Below, one piece after another: positions 33,442 to 41,656 of a stretch of 64,000 bases of DNA. Source of the stretch: Bacillota bacterium (GTDB taxonomy: Bacteria > Bacillota > Limnochordia > Darwinibacteriales > DTU012); contig DURM01000055.1 in the NCBI GenBank assembly GCA_012837335.1, forward strand, positions 1 through 64,000, in the 5' to 3' direction. The number at the start of each line of letters is the position of its first letter. The first letter of the stretch is position 1. Both the position numbers and the translations under genes were made by a program. The notes under the pieces are model-generated. The model was not told the origin of the DNA. It made no database searches and saw nothing but the letters and a program-made list of their open reading frames with translations.

Positions 33442-36033
33442 TTATTGACCTAAAAGAGGATGCCCTTCTACAAAAGCGTTGAGGTATTCTTCCAGATTGG
33501 TGTAGCCATCTCCGGTCCGGTCGTAGTTCCGGTCGGCTGGATCAAAGGGATCTAAACCGTGGTAGATCTCCCACATATCCGGCATACCGTCTTGGTCAGT
33601 ATCGACCGCGGGAAGCACCGAATTCATGATGGGGAATCCGCCTACTTCGCTCTGACGGAGAATCACTTTACCGGTTCCGTTGATCACATCATTAATGATC
33701 CGCTCATCAACTGCATCGCGGCGTGGGAGCGATGCACCAGCGTGAGCCAAAACTTTAGCGTATGCTTCCTCGGCGGTATCGATAGTCATGGGAGCAGATG
33801 GATAGGGAGCATCCACTCGCATTGCCGATTTGATTACACCGCGCCAGTTATCCTGAGTTACTGTTTCGCTGCCTTCCATGACGTTACCAGTAATGTAAAC
33901 ACGTACATCATCTCCATCCGGATCAAGCAGCTGAGCTCTGACGTTGGAACGGGTTTCCGGTCCTGGTTTAAAATAGTTGCCGATAAAGTTAATGCGGCCT
34001 TGCGAACCGGTGTAAACGCTCCGCTCTCTCCAGTTGTAAATCACGTTATTGTTAAAGTCCACGATGTCTCCTAGATAAGCCAGTTTCGGATGACGGGTTT
34101 TGTTGCTGTAAATCAGGTTGTGGTGGTAAGTTGCCCGGGGACCCCATAAACCAACTGCTGAGTGGTTCACCCAGTTCAAGCCCTCTCCGAACATGCAGTA
34201 CTGGACAGTGATGTCGGTGTTATCATAACTGGAGAACACCTCATCTGTTCCCCAGCTGACCGACAAGTGATCAAGGATCACGTTAGAGATATTGCGGTCA
34301 ACGTTAAGGGCATCAGAACCAGTTAAGTCGCGCCTGTCGCCCAGCCTGAAGCGCAGGTAGCGAACAATTGAGTTGCTGCCGCCAATTAACGACGGATAAT
34401 CCGCAACAGTAATTCCATCCCCCGGCGCTGTCTGCCCAGCGATCGTAATGTTCGCTGCGGTTCGCAGCTGGGAGTTAAGCCTGATCGTTCCCGATACCGC
34501 AAACACCACAGTGCGGTTTGGCTTGCTGACTGCATCCCTGAGAGAACCGGGACCGCTGTCCCTGAGATTTGTAACGATATATACTTCGCCGCCCCGACCG
34601 CCTGTGGCCGATGCGCCGCGTCCTTCTGCTCCCGGGAACGCGGGTACAGACTGGGTCGGCTTCACCGGTGTCGGAGCCGCTAGACTTAAAGCTTTAGTCT
34701 GCTCGCTGTTAGGAGCAATCCTGACCAAGGCCTCGCCTGCTGCCTGTTTCAGATCAGAATCGGCAGTTTGGTATACCTGCACCAGTGCCGGAACAGCTGC
34801 TTCGGCATCAGAACCTACTGCCTGCAGTACGCGCACAGCGTAAAGCTGAACTTCAGGATCGCTGCTGTCCAACAGCGCTGCGATCATTGTGATCAGCTCG
34901 CTGTCCGCTTTAGCACCGTTGGCCAGCGCTCCCGCGAGTCTCCAGCGAAGAGCCGGTTCTAATTCCGCCAGTCTATCGAAATTAGCTTTCAAATGAGCGA
35001 GCGCGGATGTTCCCGCTGTTTCGACAACTCTTACCGCCACTAGACGCAGTTCTGCGTCAGTATCAGTGGCAAATAACAGCTCGGCAAAAGCAGCAACAGC
35101 TTCCGGACTGTGGGGTACAATCTGCTCTAAAGCCCGGGCAGCCAAGAGGCGGTTGTTAGTTTCTGTTTCGGCATTAACCAGTACCGCTACCAGTCCCGGA
35201 ACAAACCCTTCCAGATTATGCTCGCTGCCAAGTTCCAGACCTCTGACTAAATCCGCTAAGCGGCCGACCGACCGCAGTGCCAGAGCTTGGACGCTGCCTT
35301 GTGATTCGCTAATTTTCGCCTCGAGCAATTTAAAGATTTCAGCGTTAATATCGATCGGTTCTTTCTCCTCCTGCGGCTCTTCTTTAGCCTGCTGCTGCGC
35401 TAACAGCGCCTGGAGAATCATCTCCCGAGTCACCTTTTGGGCAGGTACTACTACTTTTTTATCTTCAATAATAAAGTGAGCAATTAAATCGGCTGTTTTA
35501 TCGACAACTGCCGGTTCGAAGCTGTCCGCTGCCAAAAGCGCAAACGTCTCATCAAGAATTGCGATTAGATCATGGTCCTGATCAAAAAGTTTGCGCAGCA
35601 TTTCCAGCTGACCAACTTGGTAGTCCACTTGATCGTTTAACAATTCCACAAACAGCTCTGGGATTGACAGATCAGGCAGTTCTAAAATTGCATCGATCGC
35701 TTCGATGCGGATTGACTGCTCGAATGTAAGAGAAGTCTTTAAAATCGGCAGGGTGTCAAGATGATTGATCTCCCGCATCACTTTAACGACATTCAACCGC
35801 TGGGGTATGTAAGCGTGAAACATCCAGCGGTTAGCGATTGCATCGGCTAACACCGGCACCGCATCCGGACCCATTGCAACAAAGTACTCAAATGCCTGCT
35901 CGTTCTCTGTTCCCAATAAATTCACCCATTGGTCAACAGTTAAGTCTTGACCGCTGACCACAGCTGCAGCGCTTAGGATGCACAGCGCCACAACCAGCAC
36001 AGTTAAGTGCTGTCTTCTTAGTTGTTCAAACAC
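33442..36033 (-). CDS. Secreted HEAT-repeat / pectate lyase-like fusion protein
   Basis: An 863-residue exported protein. After a signal peptide (1-28), about 420 residues (30-450) of HEAT-like helical repeats follow, with phrases such as ALRSVGRLADLV, LRLVAVRVVETAG and VQLYAVRVLQAVGSDA. A Pro/Thr linker then leads into a right-handed parallel beta-helix of the pectate lyase type (465-745: FPGAEGRGASATGGRGGEVYIV, IAGQTAPGDGI, LDHLSVSWGTDEVF, YHHNLIYSNKTRHP). The C-terminus carries a DTDQDGMPDMWE calcium-type motif and TGDGYTNLEEYLNAF. Likely binds and cleaves pectic polymers outside the cell. The helical half is an unusual partner. GAGGGAC-type site upstream of the ATG. Confidence 0.85.
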   Translation of the reverse strand: MFEQLRRQHLTVLVVALCILSAAAVVSGQDLTVDQWVNLLGTENEQAFEYFVAMGPDAVPVLADAIANRWMFHAYIPQRLNVVKVMREINHLDTLPILKTSLTFEQSIRIEAIDAILELPDLSIPELFVELLNDQVDYQVGQLEMLRKLFDQDHDLIAILDETFALLAADSFEPAVVDKTADLIAHFIIEDKKVVVPAQKVTREMILQALLAQQQAKEEPQEEKEPIDINAEIFKLLEAKISESQGSVQALALRSVGRLADLVRGLELGSEHNLEGFVPGLVAVLVNAETETNNRLLAARALEQIVPHSPEAVAAFAELLFATDTDAELRLVAVRVVETAGTSALAHLKANFDRLAELEPALRWRLAGALANGAKADSELITMIAALLDSSDPEVQLYAVRVLQAVGSDAEAAVPALVQVYQTADSDLKQAAGEALVRIAPNSEQTKALSLAAPTPVKPTQSVPAFPGAEGRGASATGGRGGEVYIVTNLRDSGPGSLRDAVSKPNRTVVFAVSGTIRLNSQLRTAANITIAGQTAPGDGITVADYPSLIGGSNSIVRYLRFRLGDRRDLTGSDALNVDRNISNVILDHLSVSWGTDEVFSSYDNTDITVQYCMFGEGLNWVNHSAVGLWGPRATYHHNLIYSNKTRHPKLAYLGDIVDFNNNVIYNWRERSVYTGSQGRINFIGNYFKPGPETRSNVRAQLLDPDGDDVRVYITGNVMEGSETVTQDNWRGVIKSAMRVDAPYPSAPMTIDTAEEAYAKVLAHAGASLPRRDAVDERIINDVINGTGKVILRQSEVGGFPIMNSVLPAVDTDQDGMPDMWEIYHGLDPFDPADRNYDRTGDGYTNLEEYLNAFVEGHPLLGQ

Positions 36034-36118
36034 TGCAGAGTCCCTCCTTAGTTTTTTAACTTATTAATTATTCCAGCTCAGCTGATCAAACCCTGCAGAA
36101 AATAACAGTTTATTAACT

Positions 36119-36156
36119 AAAAAAAGATCATGTGCAGATTGTCGATCCACACATGA
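36119..36156 (-). terminator. Intrinsic terminator of glnS
   Basis: On the minus strand TCATGTG (36156-36150) pairs with CACATGA (36134-36128) around a 15-base loop that can itself pair partly, then TTTTTTT follows. It lies about 20 bases after the glnS stop codon. Confidence 0.75.
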
Positions 36157-36176
36157 CCTCTAAACTCGGTGATTGT

Positions 36177-37823
36177 TTATGGACGATAGGAGCTCTTTAG
36201 ATGCACAATGCGGTTGAAAACTAGATTTTCTTTCGATCCTAATCTGCTGTCGAGCACATAGAATCCGTTCCGCAAGAACTGATAATGGGTAACGCCCTGA
36301 TCAATAAAGTCAAGAAGTGACGGTTCAATTACCGAGGTAAAATCCTGCCGCGAGTTAGGATTGATGGACTCCAGCAGACGATCCTCTTCCGGCGGATTTA
36401 AGAACAGCGGCTCGTAGTGGCGAATGGTGCAGTTGAGCCCTTCCTTAGCGCTAACCCAATGGATTGTCCCCTTAACTTTGCGGCCTGTAAAGCCAGATCC
36501 ACTCAGCGTTTCTGGATCGTAGGTGCAGTGCAGCTCCACAATCTCGCCGTTTTCATCTTTGATTACTTCATCGCACTTCAGGTAATAAGCGTGTTTTAAC
36601 CGCACTTCCCTTCCCACGGCTAAGCGATTGTACTTCTTCGGAGGATCTTCCATAAAGTCTTCCCGCTCGATATACAGCTCGCGGGTGAAGGGCACTTTCC
36701 GGGTTCCCATATCGGTTTTGTAGTTATTGTCAGCTTCCAACCACTCCACTTTGTTCGGATCCATATTGGTGATCACAACTTTAATCGGATCCACCACTGC
36801 CATCAAGCATGGACTTTTTTCTAGTAAATCCTGGCGCACGAAGTATTCCAGCATTTCTACATCAACGGTGCTTTCAGTCTTGGGAACACCGATCTCATTT
36901 AAGAAGGTAAAAATCGCGTCCTGGGTGTAGCCCCTGCGGCGCATACCTTGAATTGTGGGCAGCCGCGGATCATCCCAGCCCTCGAGATAGCCGCTGTCAA
37001 CCAGCTGCTTTAGATACCGCTTGCTGGTTACCACACCGCTGATATTCAATCTGCCAAACTCAATCTGCTGCGGCAGGCGGTTGGGCAGATCTAGATTATC
37101 CAGAACCCAGTTGTACAGCTCCCGATTGTTAACAAACTCATTGGAGCACAGCGAGTGGGTAATGCCTTCAATATAGTCTTGAATCGGGTGGGCAAAGTCA
37201 TACATCGGATAAATGCACCACTTATTTCCGGTCCGATAGTGCTCGGCATGAATGATGCGGTAAATTACCGGATCCCGCATAACGATATTTGGGCTGGCCA
37301 TATCAATTTTTGCCCGCAGAACTTTTTCGCCTTCTGCGAATTTACCAGCCCGCATCTGCTCAAACAGCTCTAGATTCTCTTCAACTGAACGATCCCGATA
37401 GGGACTGTTTTTCCCCGGCTCAGTCAGGGTACCCCGGTATTCCCTAATCTCGTCTGGGGACAGATCACAGACAAAGGCTTTACCCTTTTTGATTAAGTAA
37501 ACAGCGTATTCATACATCTGGTCGAAATAATCGGAGCCATATAGAACTTGGTCCCCATAGTCGATGCCCAGCCATTTAAAATCATCGATAATTGCATTAA
37601 CATAAGAAACATCTTCTTTCAGCGGGTTAGTATCATCCATCCGCAGATTAAAGCGGCCTTGATACTTTTGGGCAATCGAGTAGCTGATGTTGATCGCATA
37701 GGCGCTGCCGATATGCAGAAAACCGTTCGGTTCTGGCGGGAAGCGGGTTGCAACCTCCTCCAATCCATTTGCCACATCATCGGCAACGATTTTGTCAATA
37801 AAATTGCTCGGCTTTAGATTCAT
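36177..37823 (-). CDS. glnS: Glutamine--tRNA ligase
   Basis: Class I synthetase charging tRNA-Gln (548 residues). The catalytic N-half shows [12 protein letters not shown] (residues 29-40), the RMDDTNP motif, and the KMSKS-loop equivalent VVTSKR near residue 272; the C-half has the anticodon-binding beta-barrels ending near [12 protein letters not shown]. The first signature is HIGS instead of HIGH. The last His of HIGH is normally conserved, but I recall similar HIGSAYAI sequences in clostridial-type GlnRS, so this is likely a clade feature. Presence of glnS means the cell need not rely solely on Gln-tRNA amidation. Single-gene unit with own promoter and terminator. Confidence 0.95.
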   Translation of the reverse strand: MNLKPSNFIDKIVADDVANGLEEVATRFPPEPNGFLHIGSAYAINISYSIAQKYQGRFNLRMDDTNPLKEDVSYVNAIIDDFKWLGIDYGDQVLYGSDYFDQMYEYAVYLIKKGKAFVCDLSPDEIREYRGTLTEPGKNSPYRDRSVEENLELFEQMRAGKFAEGEKVLRAKIDMASPNIVMRDPVIYRIIHAEHYRTGNKWCIYPMYDFAHPIQDYIEGITHSLCSNEFVNNRELYNWVLDNLDLPNRLPQQIEFGRLNISGVVTSKRYLKQLVDSGYLEGWDDPRLPTIQGMRRRGYTQDAIFTFLNEIGVPKTESTVDVEMLEYFVRQDLLEKSPCLMAVVDPIKVVITNMDPNKVEWLEADNNYKTDMGTRKVPFTRELYIEREDFMEDPPKKYNRLAVGREVRLKHAYYLKCDEVIKDENGEIVELHCTYDPETLSGSGFTGRKVKGTIHWVSAKEGLNCTIRHYEPLFLNPPEEDRLLESINPNSRQDFTSVIEPSLLDFIDQGVTHYQFLRNGFYVLDSRLGSKENLVFNRIVHLKSSYRP

Positions 37824-37889
37824 CTATCCTCATCCTCTCACTGCTGACATCTATCTATGCTGGTTAGCTTTGGAATGGTTAATACCTTT

Positions 37890-37919
37890 ATTTTATCACT
37901 ATCAGAACTATAAATACAA
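37890..37919 (-). promoter_or_regulatory. Putative glnS promoter
   Basis: On the minus strand TTGTAT (37919-37914), an 18-bp spacer and TAAAAT (37895-37890) precede glnS by about 65 bases. No T-box leader sequence was recognised. Confidence 0.5.
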
Positions 37920-37999
37920 GCCGTTCCCACCGCTTACTACCAATAAAATACACTTATTAACAGATAATGTCAAATTTCCTGCAGGAACATGTAGGATTT

Positions 38000-38006
38000 T
38001 GTCGAA
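38000..38006 (+). promoter_or_regulatory. Candidate Spo0A box before the lipoprotein gene
   Basis: TGTCGAA, an exact 0A-box match, lies 50 bp before the lipoprotein ATG. A perfect 12-bp palindrome TTCCTGCAGGAA lies at 37976-37987, just upstream. The gap 37824-38055 otherwise holds only the glnS promoter. Confidence 0.35.
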
Positions 38007-38055
38007 TGGTTGGGTATTAAATTTGTTTGTATCCCGCAAAGGAGGAATAGCCGTA

Positions 38056-38496
38056 ATGAAAACCCGCATTCTGCTCATCGCAGCCCTCGCTGTACTGCTC
38101 ACCGGATGTTTCGGCGCGCTGCAGCCTTCCCTGGATGTCTCAATCTCGCCAAATCCACTCAAGTTTAAGTATGGTGAAACGTCCAAGGAAGTTACTCTGA
38201 CGCTGACCACTAAAGGGGTTGGCAAGCTGACGGTTGACAAAGCTGTACTGCTGATTGTTGACCCAGATGGGGAAACTGTTTGGGACGCCGAGTTCGAAAT
38301 TGATCAGTCAAGCTTGGTTATTCCCGGAGTTAAAGTGCCCCACACTGAGAAAATCGATCTTCCGGAAGAGCTGACTTATCCCAGTGAAGACCTATATAAC
38401 CAAGAGTTGAAAGGTAAAACCTATAAACTGATTATCACGATCACCGGCAGCATGGACGACCCGATCGTAAAGGAATTTGAAGTGGTTTTTGAATAA
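38056..38496 (+). CDS. Uncharacterised lipoprotein
   Basis: A 146-residue protein with a clear type II signal peptide: MKTRILLIAALAVLLTGC, lipobox LLTGC with C18. The mature part looks like a beta-sandwich of about seven strands (SISPNPLKFKYGETSKEVTLTL, LIITITGSM) resembling an Ig-like or Big-type domain, beginning with a typical boundary SPNP. No catalytic motif is visible. GGAGG precedes the ATG at 38056; the open frame continues upstream to 37792 but without a start signal. Single-gene unit with terminator. Function unknown. Confidence 0.78.
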   Translation: MKTRILLIAALAVLLTGCFGALQPSLDVSISPNPLKFKYGETSKEVTLTLTTKGVGKLTVDKAVLLIVDPDGETVWDAEFEIDQSSLVIPGVKVPHTEKIDLPEELTYPSEDLYNQELKGKTYKLIITITGSMDDPIVKEFEVVFE

Positions 38497-38507
38497 AGAT
38501 AAATGTA

Positions 38508-38538
38508 AAAGAGCTATCGCTGCGATAGCTCTTTTTTT
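38508..38538 (+). terminator. Intrinsic terminator of the lipoprotein gene
   Basis: A 12-bp stem (38508-38519 with 38523-38534, AAAGAGCTATCG / CGATAGCTCTTT) with a 3-base loop is followed by T bases. On the minus strand the leading A run is short, so it mainly serves the plus strand. Confidence 0.85.
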
Positions 38539-38547
38539 AATGTTTAC

Positions 38548-39837
38548 TTAAAACTCAACTAGATCCTTAATTTTAACAGGCATTCCGGTAGCAATGGACT
38601 TGTTGCCGGCAATACCTACCAGAATTGACATAGCACCATCTACATGAGATGCGGCGCGGTTGAACGGATCGGGCTCCGGATTACCGAAGATATCGTCGAG
38701 AAGACGGGGATCACCGCCACCGTGGCCGCCGGGCGCTTCTTCCACCGGTACTTCGTAGCGTTCACCGTGCATCGGATAAACAACAATCCGCTTCATGCGT
38801 ACAGAACCTTCATCGGCTGCATCTCCGCCAGCGTTAATGTAAGATCTCTCGCCTACATCAACTTGGATGCGGCCTTTAGTGCCGTTAATGGCCACTCGGT
38901 AGCCTTCCCATGGCAGATAGGCGTTGAGCGAATAGGTAAGAATTGCTTTGTTCTTATAGCGAACCATCACACCCATGGTGTCTTCAATGCTGATGCCGTC
39001 GCCAAATACGCTCTGGTCTCTTAGGTAGCCGTCGTATTTTTCAGCGTTGAGATAGAGGTTTCTGAGCTGATCATTGCGATCTAAGTCGAGGGCGAATGGA
39101 TCATCTTTCGCATTTTCTGAACCGGTGCCGCGGTAATAGAACTTGGTTACGCCGCGGTTTTCAGCGTTCTCACGGCCGTAGAACAGCAGGTCGCCCATGG
39201 CAAATACTGTGTCCGGTTCGCTGCCAAGCCAAAAGTTAACTAAGTCAAAGTGGTGAGTAGATTTGTGGACCAACAATCCACCGCTGTTGCGCTTATCGCG
39301 GTGCCAGCGTCTGAAGTAGTCAGCTCCGTGTCTGGTGTTCAGCAGCCACTCGAAGTGGACTGAAGTTACCTCACCGATCGCGTCGTTCATGATCAACTCG
39401 CGAATTTTGGTGTTGTAAGGCGAGTAGCGGTAGTTAAAGGTAACCCGCAGATTGCGGCCGGTTTTCTTAATGGTATCGATGATCTGCTGGCATTTTTCTG
39501 CGTCAACAGTCATGGGTTTCTCGGTAATCGCATCGCAGCCAAGCTCCATTGCCCGGCAGATGTACCGATGGTGAGTGCGGTCAATAGTGGTAACGATAAC
39601 TGTATCCGGCTTTTCCTTTTCGATCATTTCATCGAACTGGTCCGCTAAATATGTCCGAATCTCTGGATAGTCCGGATACTTTTCTTTAAGAGTATTTACA
39701 GCATACTCTAGTCTGGCTGGGTTGATATCGCAAAAAGCCACGAGTTCGCTGGTTTCCCGATATTGAGATACTAAAGCTTCATAAAAGAAACGGGCTCTTC
39801 CGCCTGTACCCACTAATACATATCTGTGCTTTTTCAT
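38548..39837 (-). CDS. Gfo/Idh/MocA-family oxidoreductase
   Basis: NAD(P)-dependent sugar or inositol-type dehydrogenase of 429 residues. The N-terminal Rossmann fold has VGTGGRARFF, then the family signature EKPMTVDAEKC (about residues 108-118, with the conserved Lys) and the C-terminal alpha/beta dimerisation and substrate domain (STHHFDLVNFWLG). Substrate unknown; neighbouring glycosidase and pectate-lyase genes suggest a plant-derived sugar. Divergent from an AraC-type regulator 150 bp away that probably controls it. AGGAGG lies 13 bases upstream of the ATG, a rather long spacing. Confidence 0.9.
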   Translation of the reverse strand: MKKHRYVLVGTGGRARFFYEALVSQYRETSELVAFCDINPARLEYAVNTLKEKYPDYPEIRTYLADQFDEMIEKEKPDTVIVTTIDRTHHRYICRAMELGCDAITEKPMTVDAEKCQQIIDTIKKTGRNLRVTFNYRYSPYNTKIRELIMNDAIGEVTSVHFEWLLNTRHGADYFRRWHRDKRNSGGLLVHKSTHHFDLVNFWLGSEPDTVFAMGDLLFYGRENAENRGVTKFYYRGTGSENAKDDPFALDLDRNDQLRNLYLNAEKYDGYLRDQSVFGDGISIEDTMGVMVRYKNKAILTYSLNAYLPWEGYRVAINGTKGRIQVDVGERSYINAGGDAADEGSVRMKRIVVYPMHGERYEVPVEEAPGGHGGGDPRLLDDIFGNPEPDPFNRAASHVDGAMSILVGIAGNKSIATGMPVKIKDLVEF

Positions 39838-39947
39838 CAGCTGTCAGTTTCCTCCTTGTAAATTAGTCTGATTCGAGTATATTCTACCGCAAATTAATCT
39901 CTAAAACTAATATTTATTTGCTCATTTCTCCTTCGACTCGTACAATC

Positions 39948-39975
39948 TTGCGATTAATTCCTGTAGTGGTATAAT
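39948..39975 (+). promoter_or_regulatory. Extended -10 promoter of the AraC-type regulator
   Basis: TTGCGA (39948-39953), a 16-bp spacer and TATAAT (39970-39975) preceded by TGG give an extended -10 promoter. The predicted transcription start falls around 39982, that is, at the ribosome binding site AAAGGAG (39982-39988) itself, so the leader would be extremely short. Confidence 0.65.
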
Positions 39976-39987
39976 CTCTATAAAGGA

Positions 39988-40821
39988 GTGAGAACAATCG
40001 CTGAGCTGAACTATGATTTTCGCATTGAAACAAGAAAACGCGATGCTTTTAACATGAATGACAAGCACCGCCACGAACCTTATGAAATCTATTATCTTAG
40101 AGCTGGGGAACGCTATTATTTCATCGATGATCGCATTTACCACGTTAACCAAGGCGACTTAATTTTTGTGCCCAGCAATGTCCTGCACCGCACCACTGCA
40201 GCCAACAATGAGCAGCACGAGCGCACCGTCCTCTATTTTAAAGATCGGTTCTTAGCTGATCTGGTCCCCCAGTCGGCCCATCTCATGGACTGTTTTTACC
40301 GGGAAACCAAGGTTGTGCGCCCAAAAGTGGCCGAGCAGATGCAGATCGAGAATACCCTGGCCAAGCTGAGCACAGAATATGGGAAGTCCCTTCCCCACTC
40401 TGCGCTCTACCTGAAAGCGCTTTTGATCGAGTTATTAGTCCTTGCCAACCGCATTGAACCGGCAGAACCGAACTTATATGATTCCTTAAGTCCGATTCAC
40501 GAGAAAATCCACAAAATTGTGCGCTATCTCCGCAAAAACTACCAGTCTGCGGTAACGCTGGCACAGCTGGGAGATAAATTTTACATCAGCCAGTACTATC
40601 TTTCCCGCATGTTTAAAGAAGTAACCGGATTAACCCTGATCGAATACCTAAACACAGTCCGGGTTCAGGAAGCCCAGAAGCTGCTCACCAGCTCAGACCT
40701 GTCTATTACCGAGATTTCTGGTCTGGTAGGCTATGAGAACCAAACTTATTTTGGACGCATCTTTAAGCGGATCACCGGACTAACTCCGAGTGAATACCGC
40801 CGTCAGAGCTCAGCAGGATAA
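39988..40821 (+). CDS. AraC-family transcriptional regulator
   Basis: A 277-residue regulator with an N-terminal cupin-like sensor (residues 20-110: HRHEPYEIYYLRAGERYYFI, GDLIFVPSNVLHRT) and a C-terminal double helix-turn-helix (175-275: HKIVRYLRKNY, LSRMFKEVTGLTLIEYLN, YENQTYFGRIFKRITGLTPSEYRR). It probably senses a sugar and activates the divergent dehydrogenase. The start is unclear. AAAGGAG at 39982-39988 overlaps the GTG at 39988, and eight bases after it lies ATC (39997); the first ATG, at 40054, has no ribosome binding site. I list the GTG, but a non-canonical start is possible. Confidence 0.88.
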   Translation: MRTIAELNYDFRIETRKRDAFNMNDKHRHEPYEIYYLRAGERYYFIDDRIYHVNQGDLIFVPSNVLHRTTAANNEQHERTVLYFKDRFLADLVPQSAHLMDCFYRETKVVRPKVAEQMQIENTLAKLSTEYGKSLPHSALYLKALLIELLVLANRIEPAEPNLYDSLSPIHEKIHKIVRYLRKNYQSAVTLAQLGDKFYISQYYLSRMFKEVTGLTLIEYLNTVRVQEAQKLLTSSDLSITEISGLVGYENQTYFGRIFKRITGLTPSEYRRQSSAG

Positions 40822-40832
40822 GCTTGCACACC

Positions 40833-41552
40833 TTACTTTAGATCGAGGGTGTGGTAGATTTTAGGCAGGTCAAACACCGTAATAATCCCCATCAGCCTGC
40901 CCTTCTCGGTACCATCGTCGCTGATCAGCACCGCCTGCAGTCTCTTGCCGCGGTGGCTGTAATCTTCAAAGTAGCGGAGCACATCAAAGAGCGGGCAGTC
41001 AGGAGTCACGAACTGGTAGTTATCCGGATTTTGCAGATACTTAAGGACTGACTGCACAGGTTCTTGATCTAAATCAAGGCAGTTGTCGATATGATCAGCC
41101 AGCCAGTAAGTAACCGCTTCGGCGGTTAAAATCCCCACAAAGCGGTCTCCCTGATAAACCGGCAGTTTGGAAAAAGCATGGGTATGCATCCGGGTAACCG
41201 CTTCTCTAAGAGTATCATCAAGATTGCAGGTGACCACCCTGCCCAAAAACAGCTCGCCTACTGTGGGGGGCGTGCGGAGCAGATCGCGGATCGCCTCCAA
41301 TCGCCGCACCACTTCCTCATGGGGCTCGGCAATGGGCTGATCATCGATTCGTTCATGGACAATGGCATTGCGAAGATCACCATATTCTTTCAGCTCAATC
41401 GCAATATCCCGCACAAAGGGATCCAGCAGCGCCGCTTTATCCACCAGCTGGTAAAAAGGTATATGGCGTTTCGTCTGAGCGATTTTCTCCAACTCGTGCT
41501 CAATATCAATAAAGGCATTGAGATAGCGCCTGGAGTTTTCATAAGCAGTCAT
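40833..41552 (-). CDS. HEPN-like/CBS-domain protein
   Basis: A 239-residue cytoplasmic protein. Residues 1-90 are helical and contain DLRNAIVHER, an R61-x4-H66 motif like the Rx4-6H of HEPN domains. Residues 95-235 hold a pair of CBS domains (VTCNLDDTLREAVTRMHTHAFSKLPVYQGDRFVGILTAEAV and the second ending GIITVFDLP), which usually bind adenine nucleotides. A nucleotide-gated HEPN-type nuclease or a folded adaptor are both possible; HEPN-like folds are not always catalytic. The gene is convergent with the AraC regulator and lies after the glycosidase gene. Confidence 0.75.
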   Translation of the reverse strand: MTAYENSRRYLNAFIDIEHELEKIAQTKRHIPFYQLVDKAALLDPFVRDIAIELKEYGDLRNAIVHERIDDQPIAEPHEEVVRRLEAIRDLLRTPPTVGELFLGRVVTCNLDDTLREAVTRMHTHAFSKLPVYQGDRFVGILTAEAVTYWLADHIDNCLDLDQEPVQSVLKYLQNPDNYQFVTPDCPLFDVLRYFEDYSHRGKRLQAVLISDDGTEKGRLMGIITVFDLPKIYHTLDLK

Positions 41553-41628
41553 AGTCTAAGCCCCTACAATCGCAGTTTTATCTAATCAATTCAATTCCAG
41601 ACTAAATTATTCCTGCGTAAGATGGAGC

Positions 41629-41652
41629 AGGCAGTCCTGCAGCGGACTGCCT
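41629..41652. terminator. Stem-loop between the glycosidase and HEPN/CBS genes
   Basis: A 9-bp perfect stem (41629-41637 with 41644-41652, AGGCAGTCC / GGACTGCCT) with a 6-base loop lies just after the glycosidase stop codon. No T tract follows on the minus strand, so it may be a weak or factor-assisted terminator or an mRNA-stabilising hairpin. Confidence 0.4.
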
Positions 41653-41656
41653 GTGT

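Noticed and set aside
37824-38055. T-box leader for glnS
   Set aside because: The conserved T-box sequence (TGGNACCGCG) and terminator are missing; the gap holds a simple promoter and the lipoprotein upstream region.
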